A DNA stretch of 29,212 nucleotides. It comes from Phlegmacium glaucopus. Taxonomy: Eukaryota; Basidiomycota; Agaricomycetes; Agaricales; Cortinariaceae. The translations under genes and the position numbers were made by a program. The notes beneath the pieces were generated by a model, which saw only the letters and a list, made by a program, of their open reading frames with translations, ran no database searches and was not told the origin of the DNA. Position 1 is the first letter of the stretch; each line of letters begins with the position of its first letter. Of the stretch, positions 10,201 through 21,425 are shown one piece after another. Where the stretch lies: NCBI GenBank assembly GCA_015039465.1, contig MU130625.1:13626-42837 (forward strand), written 5' to 3'.

Positions 10201-10602
10201 GATAGGTGTGCAGGAGGCGGCGGCAAGAAAAAGAGCAAAGGTTCATTGATTGTGGAATTTTCTATTGAAAATATTCAAGTCATGCAGCGGAGGACCGCAA
10301 GTCAGAAAGACCAAGCTGCTGCGACTGTGAGTACATTTTTCTTTGGTGTTATGTGCGGTCAATTTCTGACTTCCTTCTTCTAACAGCACACCGATTCCAA
10401 ATCACTTGAGAATAAACGCCACAAAGATGATGTCAAGAAATCAGAGGAGCCACCCGTTAAGAAACGGCGAACTACGGACAAGCAAATAGCCAAAGCCAAG
10501 TCTGAACCAGTAGGAGAGGTAGACCCCAAAGTGAAAACAGCCAATCCCCTTGGTGCTCTCATTGGTAGAAAACGCAAAGAGCGGAAGAAGGGAGGGAAAT
10601 AA
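7266..10602 (+). CDS. NOP4: Nop4/RBM28-type nucleolar RNA-binding protein (four RRMs)
   Basis: Ribosome-biogenesis factor of the nucleolus; Nop4 in yeast is needed for 27S pre-rRNA processing and 60S assembly (family knowledge). Eight exons: 7266-7330, 7400-7646, 7706-7943, 8011-9028, 9082-9247, 9304-9505, 9569-10326, 10387-10602; all phases agree, giving 969 residues, longer than yeast Nop4 (about 685) or RBM28 (about 760). RRM1 at about 24-103 (TIFVSNLPY, KGVGYVAF), RRM2 about 140-220 (TIVISGLPQ), RRM3 about 255-415 (LIIRNMPF, KGFAFVWM, split by a Lys/Glu-rich insert before VIAVDWALSKEKW), an acidic Ser/Asp/Glu tract about 420-495, RRM4 from about 504 (TLFIRNIPF). Diagnostic later motifs: KRNLYLLREG, NPSLFISKTRLSVRQIP, KGRSKGYGFIEM. 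The C-terminus is Lys/Arg-rich. Its start region was copied upstream by the F-box duplication. Confidence 0.93.
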
Positions 10603-10779
10603 TAGCAAGGATAGAGGCCCTCACTTAAAAATACTCTGCTGCGCTATCAGACATTCAATTTTGCATCTCTAATTGAATAGCTAAAGCCGTTCTAGCCGGC
10701 GGTAGGAAAGTCAAACTGCAATGGATGACGATAAATGAGTAAATGAATAATGCTACAGGACTTGGGAGGAGTGATAGTA

Positions 10780-12606
10780 TCAGCCATTGTCTTTAGTGAC
10801 AGTGCCATTTGAACGGGTAGCTTGCGTCGTCAGTCTCGATAGCTTTATAAATGCATCCAAAAGTCCTGGAACAACGAAAGGCGCTTTGTATTCCCTCCGA
10901 ATGTCCCTGATCACATCCTCAGCTTCAAGCCGCATCCTTCTCTCAGCTTCCAGATCTTGCTCCAACTTCTTTATTCGCGCTTCCATGTCTAAATAGAAAT
11001 TTTATTACGAGTGTTCCGCAGGCGGTGTGGAAAAACAAGGGTGATGCTTACTGGTGTCGGTATTCCCTACTTTCAAAGGCTGAGGGATGTATGCTGCGTT
11101 GAGCTGCTTCAGTTCCGAGATGATGGTAGCATCTCGTGCGGCATCGGCCGTAATTTGCCTGCGTATGTCGCAAGACTCTCTAGTGAGTCGCTGAATCTTC
11201 GGAACGTCTGACACCTTTGGTCGCGAAATTGTATCAGTGGTGGGCCTTTGCGGAGCTGGAATTGGAGTCATGTTCATCATTTTCACGCCAGGAACAGGAG
11301 ACTGGCGTTGTGTCGGTTCTTGCGGGGATTGGGTGGAAAGAAGAGGCTGCAGCTATCAAACATAAAACATATGGATATATTAGTTCAGATCGAGTTTATT
11401 AAAACTAGGTGACTGACCTCGCGTAACATCTCTTTTATTGGAGTAGGCTTATCTGGTAGTGAGGTTGACTATCTCAACTGATAAGTTATTGGATTTTTGG
11501 ATACGAATAGAGGGAGAGAACCTTTATTATTTGCCCCGAGTCAGATTTTGGTTTTGTAGCTGGTGGGGGCTTTGAAGAAAGTAGTAAAAACATAGTGGGC
11601 ATGGAATGGTGAGATATTACATACCAGAACTTTCGCTTGAGGTACGGGCCAACTCGAGCTTGAGACTGATTCCGGTGGATTCGTTGCCTTTGATGCGGAA
11701 GATAGATGAGACGAATGGGACGAAGTTGAGCGAGGTAGCTTTAGACGCTGTTAAGACGCCTGTAATTCACAAGACGAGGGGACGAACCGTTCGTTTAGGA
11801 AATGAATCTGGAGGTAATGGAATATCCACAGGCTCTATCTTTGGAATCTTGTGTGGTCGAAGCGAATCCCTCACATCTTGCAAGAAAGCTTCTGCTTCAG
11901 TTGCTTCAGTGGCTTTCGGTGCAGCAGAGTGTTGTGGTATTTCGGTTGTGGGCAGCGATTTCGTCGAGACTCGGTAACTGTTTCCCTCGTGCATTCCTGA
12001 GGAAGAACCCTCCGACCCTTGCCAATTAGTGAATGGGTTCGGTCGCTTCAAACTCTTCCTTCCTCTGCCAACATCGGGATAACTAAGAATGTCTCAGCTA
12101 TACCCACTAATAAAATAAGACGAACAGTCTTCTCACATCTCTTTGGCCGCCAGATTTGAACTAGGTGTTTCATTGCATCAGACACTGCACACGTTCATAG
12201 CTCGAGAAACATAAAATACATCGAGAGTTGCCCCAGAAGCGTTGCTAAAGCTTGCTGTTCATGAGGATTATGCGGCCTGGTCTTGGTCATTATTTGCTTG
12301 TGAAGAAGCTAAAAAAAACTTAGTTACACTCTGCCGCCACATCATATTAGTCGAACCGTAGCCACGTACGCCATTCCTCGGGACAAGCGGCCAGACACAT
12401 TCGACACAGCCATAGGAGATGAACGTAGTATTTTCTCGCTTCGGGTGTGGTAACTTCAGGGTGAGAAGATCGTCTCTCAAGACAACGTCTGACTCTGAGG
12501 TATATTTTGAAAAATACTGGGTTGCTTTCAGGCCTTCGTATCGGACGATGATTTTGAGTTCCAAGGTTCCACCTTTCCCCTGATACGACGACACTCCTCC
12601 CGACAT
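10780..12606 (-). CDS. unrecognised protein with N-terminal globular part and C-terminal coiled coil
   Basis: Model: 12606-12370, 12308-12220, 12082-11788, 11747-11625, 11569-11522, 11468-11418, 11352-11052, 10988-10780; phases close, 450 residues. The third intron (11787-11748, only 40 nt) is doubtful; a donor at 11874 also keeps frame and gives 421 residues. The second intron (137 nt) may hide a small exon. Residues 1-110 look folded (beta-rich, ISYGCVECVWPLVPRNG, NPHEQQALATLLGQLS); the middle is Ser/Pro-rich and probably disordered; about 383-415 form a charged coiled coil (MEARIKKLEQDLEAERRMRL). I do not recognise the family. Convergent with NOP4 (177 bp apart) and divergent from profilin (204 bp), so it probably shares a promoter region with profilin. 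Confidence 0.6.
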
Positions 12607-12810
12607 GAGATTCCTTTTAATCTGGAAGGCAGAGCTGGAAATTCGAAAAATGAAAATCGAACATGGAGTAAACAATTGTTTTTCAACTTTATTTTTGGGT
12701 AATCTTATCATTAGAAATGCTTACATAAGTAATCATTAATAGTTATCTGGATGGATATCTCCGAGTCAGTTCACGTCTACTCTTTCATCTGTACATTCAT
12801 CCCCAAAAAC

Positions 12811-13356
12811 ATGTCTTGGCAAAGTCAGTATCTCAACGCTTGAGTCAGAGATATCGAATATGACTAAAAGTTACCAGCTTACGTCGATACTAACTTGGTC
12901 GGAACTGGCAAAGTATCCAAAGCAGCGATTTTAGGTCTTAAAGGAGGCGTCTGGGCGACATCACACGGGTTCACGGTACATTGAAGCTTTACTGCTATTT
13001 CAGATATCTTACTCGAAAGCTCTCAGCTTTCTACGGAAGAACAGGCCGCCATTGTGGAAGGATTCGTTACGCCTGACAAGGTTCAGGCAAGCGGAATCCG
13101 ACTCGCGGGTCAGAAGTACTTCACACTTTCGGTGATCGACCGCACAATACAAGGAAAGAAAGGGGTCTGTAATCTTCTTGGAATTCCTTTCCGTTATTAA
13201 CTAATTCACGCGAACGATCTCTAGGCTGACGGCGTAGTAGTTGTGAAGACCACGCAAGCCGTTCTTGTGGCTGAATATACCGCCCCAATACAAGCGCCTG
13301 AAGCCACTAAAGTCGTTGAATCTCTCGCGGATTATCTTATTTCTGTTGGATACTAG
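12811..13356 (+). CDS. PFY1: profilin
   Basis: Four exons, 12811-12823, 12878-12975, 13027-13164 and 13225-13356, encode 126 residues, the normal profilin size. It starts MSWQTYVDTNL as typical fungal profilins do; the N-terminal Trp and C-terminal helix form the poly-proline site. Conserved stretches: GLKGGVWATSHGFTLS, ASGIRLAGQKYFTL, and the C-terminal ADGVVVVKTTQAVLVAEY...ESLADYLISVGY. Known role: binds G-actin, promotes nucleotide exchange, and delivers actin-ATP to formins in the cytoplasm. The very short first exon (13 nt) with an intron after the fourth codon is a common profilin gene layout in fungi. Confidence 0.96.
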
Positions 13357-13643
13357 GGGAGACGAAGTTCTCTTAAAGTCTTGAACGAAACGCATATGTA
13401 CCAACCCTTATCCCATTGATCTGCCAATTCATTGCTATCTCAGAATCATGTTGATCTACTTCATTGATCTCAGTCAGACTACCATTATTGACGCATATGA
13501 CTGCGTTACCCGACAGTCCTCGTTTGGGATCCATTGTGATCTGGTTATTTCCGCTGAGCGACCAATACCCTGTTCCATAGAGAGAACAGTTAAGATGAAG
13601 ATCGAAATCTTCTGCACACAAAAAATAGGGTCCCATACAGGGT

Positions 13644-16600
13644 TCAGAGAATAGTAACAAAAGCGTTGTTACAAAATAGACATCGATGTACTGCTTCCAA
13701 CAGTTCTTCAACAACCCAAGCCTGAGCAATTGTCGGAAGTTCCTTGTGTGCCGAGGGTGGCAAGAAAGCCTTTCGGCTGCACCCAACGCAGGTACGGACC
13801 CATGGCGTCGATAAAATAAACGTCGTCACCGAGCAACGTGCTAAAGGTATTGTTATTTTACTTTCACACACACTAAGATAGAGTAAAGAAGACACACCCC
13901 AACTGTGTCCATTACCACAAACAGCCATCGTTATATCTTGTAAAGGAACTTGTACACCGCAAGCAGGGCAAATTTCATTCAACTGACTTGCGATATCGAA
14001 TGGGGGCGAGTCTTCTGTCAGAGGTCCTGTTGCTACCAGATGTTGAACGAGGCTGGAAAGGTTTCTGCCTTCTTCAGTTAAATCGGGTGGAGATCCCGGA
14101 AGGAGGGATTGTATCACCATTCGAGAGACGAATGGCATTTCGTTGGCTATCAAAACCAATGGCGTGCTTCAGCATCTAAGGATAAGGTCTGAAAAGGGAC
14201 TTTACATGTTAGCGTCTTGACGACAGACACGAGGTGCCGAATGATCGTGCGTAGGACTCTATGAGAGATCGTGATAAGAAGATCTTGAGCGATAAGACCG
14301 CATTCCATCTGCTGTTTCTCGTCACTTGTCAATTTCTAGAGGAGCGAGAAAGGTCAGAGGTACCATCAAGGAAAAAAGAAAAACAATAATCGAAATACCC
14401 AGGAAATATCAGCCAACGAAAGCCTCATTCTCAACGACAAAAGATCATCAGATCCAAACAAATTCGTTGAGAGTCCAACTCTGAATTTGAATCTTATGTC
14501 CGGCGTGATATCGCCTTCCCAGGATTTGAGCTGAATCTTCAACGAATGATCTTCTTGGAATCGAGGCTTCAGAACCTCAAGGAATCTTTCGCGCAGGCGG
14601 TCCAATTCCTCTGGATCTCTTAGCCGAAGGAGGAAAGGACGGAGCATGTGGAGTGGGCCTAATCCCGACGCTGCAATTAAAGAAAAGATCATAGATTATT
14701 TCGTGGATATGCTGTATTTTTGATGGAATCATACAAGTTTTAACTGTGTTCAAAAGTGTCGAAAGCTTGTGAAGAAACAATTCATCGTTGTGTTCCTCCC
14801 ACATCTGAGTAACGATAAGCATGTTACTATGTTTCGCATCGTGTTTATAGCTGAAATCTGAGGGCCTTGATGATCTGCAGGGGAGATAAGCCCGTTTTCG
14901 TGTCTAACAATTGAAGGATGATACGCACTCGTACATCCACGAGAGGCAAGACGCATCGTCATATGATACTACTCCATTAATCCTGACCATATCTCTTCGA
15001 TCTACATCCGCCTTCTCCGCCTTGACAAACATGGATCGAGATATTTTTGAGAGGTTCTCTGAAGTGAGAGGTCCATAGTCTACATTTCGAATATCTGAAG
15101 TTGAAACCCATCGAGGATCCCGGCAAAGATCACAGATGACGTGAAAGGAGCCATCGAAGAGAGTAATGACCAGCATATCTTGATTCTGGAGGTACGAAAT
15201 TCCGGTTACATGGTGAAAAGCAGAAGCATCAACAGAGATCTTCTGGCTTTTGATGAGCAGTGATCTATACCCCGTCCAGCTATCTGTGATTGGAAGGTTG
15301 TCGGAGGAAGGGGTCCACAGCTTGATTATTCCAGGATTGGATGAAACGAGGATGGGCTGTAGAATGAGCTGAGTATCAATTCCGTTGGAATGACGCTTAA
15401 ACCGAACAGACATTTCTTCCTGCGATGTTGATCCATCTCAGAGCAGTAATCCCCGCTAAATTTTGAGATTCATAGACCATCTGCGAGCGGTGGTGGTCGA
15501 GATATAGTTTGACGTTATAATTGGGTACAAAGGAGAAACTGTCTTCTTCTAGCAAAGTTTGAGATATCTTGACTAGCCCGATAGAGCCATCGGAAGTTCC
15601 ATATGCCAAATATCCTTCACCTGAACACTTGGTAAGTTTAAATTGTCCAATCCGTTCGTTGGATAACTTACAGTATCCTGGCTGTACTAAATACCAAGTA
15701 GAAAATGCAAGATGTGTAATCCACGTATCGGCAACGGACAGAGAGGCAACTTGTTCCGGTAATCCACCGTTTCTATATCTTGAGTACATTGTCAGAAAGA
15801 CTCGATACGCTACAAGTATGGATCGACTGAACCTTAAGAAAGTCAGCGTACCGGCACGGGTACCTAAGATGAGCAAGGATCCATTTATCCAAGGCGCTGG
15901 TAAAATCCCAAAATTGGCCTGCGCCGTCCATTCAATGCCTAAGTACAAATGAGATAAATTCACGAATTTTGAGGTGCAATCACTTACAAACTACCTGTGC
16001 TTTCAAAACTACTTCAAGTGACTGTTTATCTTCGTCCGCAGGGGCCACGAGATCCAGGAGGTATGGCGTGAGTTCAAAAATCTGTAAAAGATCAGTATTT
16101 CATAAGACTATTGCATTGAGATGGGCTCGACTTTCGGCCAATCGCCTTTGAGATAATGCTTGCTGGCAGCCCAGAGGTTCAGGTCCATATTAGAGCTGAG
16201 GGTTGCGACTATACAGCTATAGACCAATAAAATCAGATTTGCGTCGATCTCGGCACACTGTTTATGACGAACCCTCCATTAGGCGACAAGCCACTCGGAG
16301 ATATTGCGATCCCACAAAGAGATGGGTCGACGGACCCAAGAGAAACAGCGCCCCATGCTGAGTTCCCCAATGAATACTCTTCAGCTAAAAAAAACCATAT
16401 GAATGGCACCTTGAGAGTAATCTGGCCAACTGATGGGCACAGCGGTATCGTGCTGAATCATGGTTTTGAACCATCCAAGGGCGGGATCGTCTTTGCTAGG
16501 CGTCGATTTTACAACTGAGGAATTATCGAAGTTAATGCCAGGATCTGGGGTCTACATGGGATTATTTAAATAATGCAATGGGGAGGTGGGTCAATTATAG

Positions 16601-16759
16601 AAACATACGTACTAGTATGTGAACAGCATTTTTTGAGACGAAGCACAGTTGACCATCTGCTGACCATTGAAGACAGTTGATAGATGGATACGCGGTTACT
16701 GTAGGGATAGCAAGCGCGGCGTACACGGGCAAAGAGATAGTTTCTCGTTCATGGCCCAT
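13644..16759 (-). CDS. TFIIIC 90-kDa-type subunit (TFIIIC_delta + C-terminal zinc finger)
   Basis: RNA polymerase III transcription factor IIIC subunit, related to human GTF3C4. Exons: 16759-16613, 16551-16410, 16357-16273, 16216-16132, 16081-15988, 15938-15833, 15778-15672, 15620-15412, 15356-14929, 14874-14735, 14670-14399, 14335-14206, 14146-13898, 13840-13644; every phase agrees and the total is 796 residues (human protein about 822). The N-terminal half is a WD-like propeller: INCLQWSADGQLCFVS, AISPSGLSPNGGCIVATL, SSNMDLNLWA, LAYGTSDGSIGLVKI, PILVSSNPGIIKLW. The C-terminus from C708 is a zinc finger: CPACGVQV, CGNGHSW, RCSVTT, CVGCSRKAF. Known role: DNA binding and TFIIIB recruitment at tRNA and 5S genes. 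Divergent from the oxygenase gene with 249 bp between starts. Introns 6 and 7 (54 and 51 nt) are stop-free and a multiple of three. Confidence 0.9.
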
Positions 16760-17008
16760 TATAATACGGAGTTATGGTGAAAGTTGCATTGGCCTAGACC
16801 CCAAATCAACAAGTATTCTGGAACCAAGATGGCCTTTGTGTAGGATTTGCTTTGAAGTACAGAGACGCGTCGAGTAGACCTGAAAGTTTAGGGTAAGAGG
16901 AGTTATTTACATAAACAATTATGTACCTACGCTTGCTAAGTGTTCTCATTATTTCTGTCAACCCACTGCTGTTGCCCCGCACTGGCGACTGAAATCATAA
17001 GTCTGAAG
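16760..17008. promoter_or_regulatory. divergent promoter region between TFIIIC subunit and 2OG oxygenase
   Basis: The 249 bp separating two divergent start codons must hold both promoters. A perfect 7-bp inverted repeat TACATAA-ACAA-TTATGTA lies at 16908-16925 and is a candidate factor site. No clear TATA box for either side. Confidence 0.45.
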
Positions 17009-18655
17009 ATGACGAAAAACTCTAGTAAGAACTTGAAAAAGCGAAAAAATGCTCCAGAGAAGGTCGCTTCAGTTACGAAAAAGATGAAGCAGGATACATC
17101 GATTTCTTTGACCGTTACTGTACCTCCTTCGAACGAGGACAGCATGCTAGGAGGTCTACTTTATGAAGACGATCTGGAAACTACCACAGATACGCTAGCC
17201 ATACTCGCTAAAAACCCAAGTTTAATCGGTCTCAAAGCTTTGAAGCCTTTCAAAACGGCGGTTTATGATTATTGGCGAGTCGCTCATGAAACAACCAACA
17301 CAGGTGCTTGTATTCTATCCACCTGCGGCCTGACATTTATTTTTGACCCCGTCATTGGTTTATACAGGAAATTCTTTGATTTCGAGAATATCTTCTGCGC
17401 TTGTAGATCAGCGACATGTCGATGCGCTTGTGCTCTTGGCTGAGATGGCGATCCGAGAACAAGTACCCAAGCTTGGTGCACTACAGAGGTGGGTAAGGGA
17501 ATGTGATGCCGTCCTGACGCCTTCCATGTCCCAAGAGGCAGAAGGCAGAGTGTGGCAAGTCCTGGATGCCATTCTACGGACAACTCAACCAGAGATGATT
17601 GCAAAGCACCAAGATACGGATGAGGGCATTTTGAAACCTGGCAGCCGATTACGATGGTACACCCCATTTACAGTGCCGCCTCCACTATCTACCGTCAGTT
17701 CCGATACATCTTTGCTGGACCCAGAGAATATCTCTGCTGCCGCAGTGCAGGTTCTCAAACCCCTTCAAACCACACCTGGACATGAACGACGACCTCCAAA
17801 CAAACATCCTGCTGTCATCTACTTTTCTCCGCCCGACACTTTCCCTCTCCTTCCTCTCGATCAACGTTCACGTCAATCTCAACGACACGACCTGCCAGGA
17901 GTACCCGGTGCCTTTATTGTCAATGATGCATTGGAGGCGCCAGAGTGTGCAGCTTTGGTGAAAGCTGCAGAAGCCGTGGGATTGTTACCGGACGAACCCA
18001 TTGCTGGCTCGGCGACCCAACTGTCCTCTGTACTAGCCCACAATCTGATCTGGTTGGCCGATACGGAGTTCATATCAACTTTGTATCAACGCATCGTGCA
18101 TTTATTGCCACAGACAGTTCAGGGGGGCGCTGTCAAGGGCATCAACGCAAGGTTTAGACTCTACCGCTACCGGCCTGGCGCATTATATAGACCACATGTT
18201 TGTCCTTTTTATTTTTATTTCAAGGGTTATAAGAATTGTCTAATATCCAAGACAGATTGACGGTGCATGGCCCGCTTCCGCCTTAAACTCAAGTACTACA
18301 CCTCCAATATACGTCTACGATTCAGATCCCGCTGTCTACTCAAGACTCACATTCCTCATCTACCTCAATGATGACTTTGAGGGAGGATGCACGACGTTTT
18401 TCCTTCCATCATCAACACCCGGAATCCTAGAAGCAAGACCTGTCAAACCTCGAACTGGGACTATCTGTGTTTTCCCACATGGAGCTGCGAAGGGAAGTTT
18501 GTTGCATGAGGTGTGTGTGTATGAAACGCATTCCCACGGACAATAGCACTGATATGGTCATGTGTCAGGGGAGCGGCGTTCTTTCTGGTGCTAAATACGT
18601 TATTCGAACTGAAGTGCTCTATGAAGTGGATAAACGCGAAAGGATTGACGCGTGA
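17009..18655 (+). CDS. 2OG-Fe(II) oxygenase, prolyl 4-hydroxylase type
   Basis: Four exons, 17009-17303, 17368-18197, 18256-18510 and 18569-18655, give 488 residues. The C-terminal P4Hc-like domain has the iron triad H375-x-D377 (YRPHIDGAWP) and H459 (LLHEG), with K469 exactly ten residues after the distal His. That is the 2-oxoglutarate-binding Lys spacing of prolyl 4-hydroxylases. FLIYLNDDFEGGCTTFFLP and GTICVFPHG are typical double-stranded beta-helix strands. The N-terminus is very basic (KNLKKRKNAPEK, KKMKQ), compatible with nuclear import and not with a secretory signal. Reaction by family: oxidation of a protein or small substrate with 2OG and O2; substrate unknown. The N-terminal 300 residues are unassigned. 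Confidence 0.85.
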
Positions 18656-18818
18656 ATTGTCGGTGTTTCATTACGTACTTATCCTGGCTATTTTTGTAAC
18701 AAATGCTCATCGTTGTCATGACCGACCGTGGACGATATATTTCTTATTTGGTTACACGGTCTCAGGCATTTCACTCAGCCTGAGTATCATCTCTCTCACT
18801 GTCTCAGTGACTCTCAAA

Positions 18819-20294
18819 ATGCCTTGGGATCTGGTCAAGCTCAACGACGGTGAGCACATTGGAATCAACAGTGTGGATTTAAACTGACCTGAAGACTTTA
18901 GGGCATGCGATACCCAGTATTGGGCAAGTATTTTACTCTCATGCGAGATGTTACCACTCATACCCCTTTCTAGTTTCGGGACATGGAAGATACCCGTTGG
19001 CAACACGACAACCGACCAAGTTGACCAGGCAATTTCAGTCGGGTTCAGTCATGTTGGTGAGCCCCTGTCCGGCACTGTACAGAGTAGTTTTAATCTTTTT
19101 ACTGCTCTTACTCTGGAATGGCAAACATGAAACTTCAGATACTGCACAGGCCTATAGGAATGAAGCCGAAGCTGGTTTAGCCATTCGAGAAAGCGGACTC
19201 GGACGTAGCGATATCTTTATCACTACGAAATACAGTGGATTGGGTGGATTGGATATTGAGACTTCTATTCAAAATAGTTTGAAGAACGTAAGCCTCTTTC
19301 TCCTTTTGTTCTGCAAGGAATGATTTTTAACTTTCGGGGTATGTGTTGTGTGCACAGTTGGGAGTCGAATACGTCGACTTGTACCTCATCCATCATCCTC
19401 GATTGGCTACCCCTGATATCCCAACTGCATGGAAGAAGTTTGAGGATCTCAAAAAAGCTGGTCTTGTCAAGTATGTATCGCATTCTTCTTCTTTCTTCTT
19501 CTAATATCCTTTCCTCACATTCGGGTTTATTGAAATAAAGGAGCATTGGGATCAGCAATTTCGACGTGAAGGACCTTCAGATCTTGTTAGCTTCAGCCAA
19601 GATTAAACCGGTTGTAAACCAGGTCAACCCCGCTTCCCCCTTTCCTGTCCATTCCTATTGTTCTTACTAAACTATTCGTAGATCCTTTTCCATCCCTACG
19701 TCTACGCTCAACAAGCTCCCATCCTGGAATTTGGGGCGGCGCATAACATAGTCACCGAAGCATACAGTGCTCTCACGTAAAATCTATTTCCTTCGAAAAA
19801 TTGATATCTGACTTATATATATACATCTTCCTTTAATTAGACCAGTCACATCACATCGAGGAGGACCACTGGATAAACCTCTCAAGAAAATAAGAGAAAG
19901 ATTGGGAGCTACGGACGATCAAGTCCTTCTTGCATGGGCTAAAGTTAAAGGAGCTGTTATCCTCACGTAAGTCCTCACCCTATATCCTGGCTCGTATTGA
20001 TCATTACTTTTATTAAAACTTAGAACGAGCTCGAAGAAATCCAGATTGGAAGGTTATTTAGCAGCAGGCGACTTTGGTTAGCTCTTCACCCCCTGAAATT
20101 TCCCGAAGCTTACTACAGTTTGTTCAAATCTTATAGTGCTCACAGATAATGAAATCAAGTCCATTGACGAGGCAGGCGCTGAAGGTGCAAAACAATTTGC
20201 CGCCAAAGCTTTCCTACGCAAAAACGCCTTGTTCATGTTCGTAGTCGCGATTGGATTTGGAATATGTTCGTTCTTCCGGATCGGGATTTTTTGA
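18819..20294 (+). CDS. aldo/keto reductase with C-terminal membrane segment
   Basis: NAD(P)H-dependent aldo/keto reductase. Ten exons: 18819-18849, 18902-18923, 18974-19056, 19139-19287, 19358-19470, 19541-19622, 19682-19776, 19841-19966, 20024-20076, 20137-20294; phases agree, 303 residues. The catalytic tetrad is complete: D46 and Y51 (DTAQAYRNE), K76 (ITTKYS), H107 (YLIHHP). Family signatures: IPSIGFGTWKIP, SIGISNFDVKDL, VTEAYSALTP, and the cofactor part near VILTTSSKKSRLEGYL. The second intron (18924-18973) has a GC donor (GCAAGT), needed to keep SIGFGTW in frame. The last 22 residues are hydrophobic (NALFMFVVAIGFGICSFF), unlike soluble family members, and look like a tail anchor. Substrate not predictable. 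Confidence 0.9.
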
Positions 20295-20491
20295 AATCTA
20301 TATATGTGTGTATTTGTTTCTTTTTCTGAGTACTTATAAAGACATCTGGGATTTACAAATTACTTGTTTGATGTCTATCTATCTATGTATAAATTGTGAA
20401 TATTTACATCGGATCTCAGAGTACTGTAGATCATTCAAAGGAATTGTCAACTGTTTGGCAAAACATCAAGTTGCATCATACACTCCTGGAA

Positions 20492-20892
20492 CTGCCTGAA
20501 TTTTACTTTTGGTAATTTTTTTACCTTTGCATGAATTCTGCAACAATTAGAACGCAATTAGAATGTAAAATTCTACCTTAATTTCACAAGATGCAGAATT
20601 TATCAAGAATGATAAATTCCCAATGGATTTTGCAAACTGCAAAATGTTGTCAGAATTCTTGCAGAATTCATTATTCTGCATTTTGCACCCCACTACATAA
20701 TTGATTCTGCAAAATACAGAATAATGAATTCTGACAACATTTTGCAGTTTGTTAAATCTATTGAGAGTTTATCATCCTTGATAAATTCTGCATCTTGTGA
20801 AATTAAGGTAGAATTTTACATTCTAATTGCGTTCTAATTGTTGCAGAATTCATGCAAAGGTAAAAATTTTACCAAAAGTAAAATTCAGGCAG
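20492..20892. repeat. AT-rich foldback element
   Basis: Left arm from 20492 (CTGCCTGAATTTTACTTTTGG) pairs with the right arm ending at 20892. Positions p and 41384-p correspond without indels for about 165 bp per arm, then an 11-bp insertion sits in the left arm near 20659-20669. The motif GCAGAATT recurs many times. No coding capacity. It lies about 200 bp after the aldo/keto reductase stop. Part of its right arm (from 20848) is shared with the larger palindrome. Confidence 0.8.
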
Positions 20893-21185
20893 AATTTGTA
20901 AATCTGGATGGATTTTAATTGTTTTTTGCATCTCAGCAGAATTATTTAAGAATTAATTATTCTGCTAAATGCAGATTTTTATGATCCTGCATTACAATTC
21001 TGCATCCTGCAGAACTGGTGGCTTCCAGGAGTGATACAAAGTCAGCAAATGCACAGCTGAAAATACCCCAACATGGCTTACATCCATATCACTGAATTCA
21101 TTATTCACCTAGAATACTGAATTTGTTAAACATAGATGATTTAGACTTACACATAAGATGTATGGAAAATGCATGTAGAATTTCA

Positions 21186-21207
21186 TAGTGATGGAAAAGT
21201 TCGGTTC
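21186..21207 (+). repeat. hAT terminal inverted repeat, 3' side
   Basis: Begins TAGTGATGGAAAAGTTCGG and matches the reverse complement of 26315-26336 over 22 bases. A mirror copy ends at 22015 in the right palindrome arm. Confidence 0.8.
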
Positions 21208-21425
21208 AGTTCGGTTCTCAAGGCCTTTTCTCTGAACCTAGAACTGGACTCTCAGTTCAGTTCAACCATTTCTCCTGAACCACGAACTGAACTGGTGGTT
21301 CTGGTTCTAAACAGTTCGGTTCAGGGTTCAGAGACTCATGAACTGTGAACCGAACCTATTTTCAAGAAAAATAAAGAATTTGACTTAAGGACATCATACA
21401 TGTTTTCTACTACACAAAATGTAAA

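Noticed and set aside
11606..11977. Plus-strand 123-residue frame
   Set aside because: Opposite strand of the coiled-coil gene; composition is typical of an antisense reading.
13373..13786. 137-residue minus-strand frame after profilin
   Set aside because: It overlaps the last TFIIIC exon in another frame, lacks family features, and covers the convergent 3' ends of two real genes.
16264..16518. Plus-strand 84-residue frame
   Set aside because: Antisense shadow of TFIIIC subunit exons 2 and 3.
18588..18887. 99-residue plus frame between the oxygenase and the reductase
   Set aside because: It overlaps the last oxygenase exon out of frame and the spliced start of the reductase.
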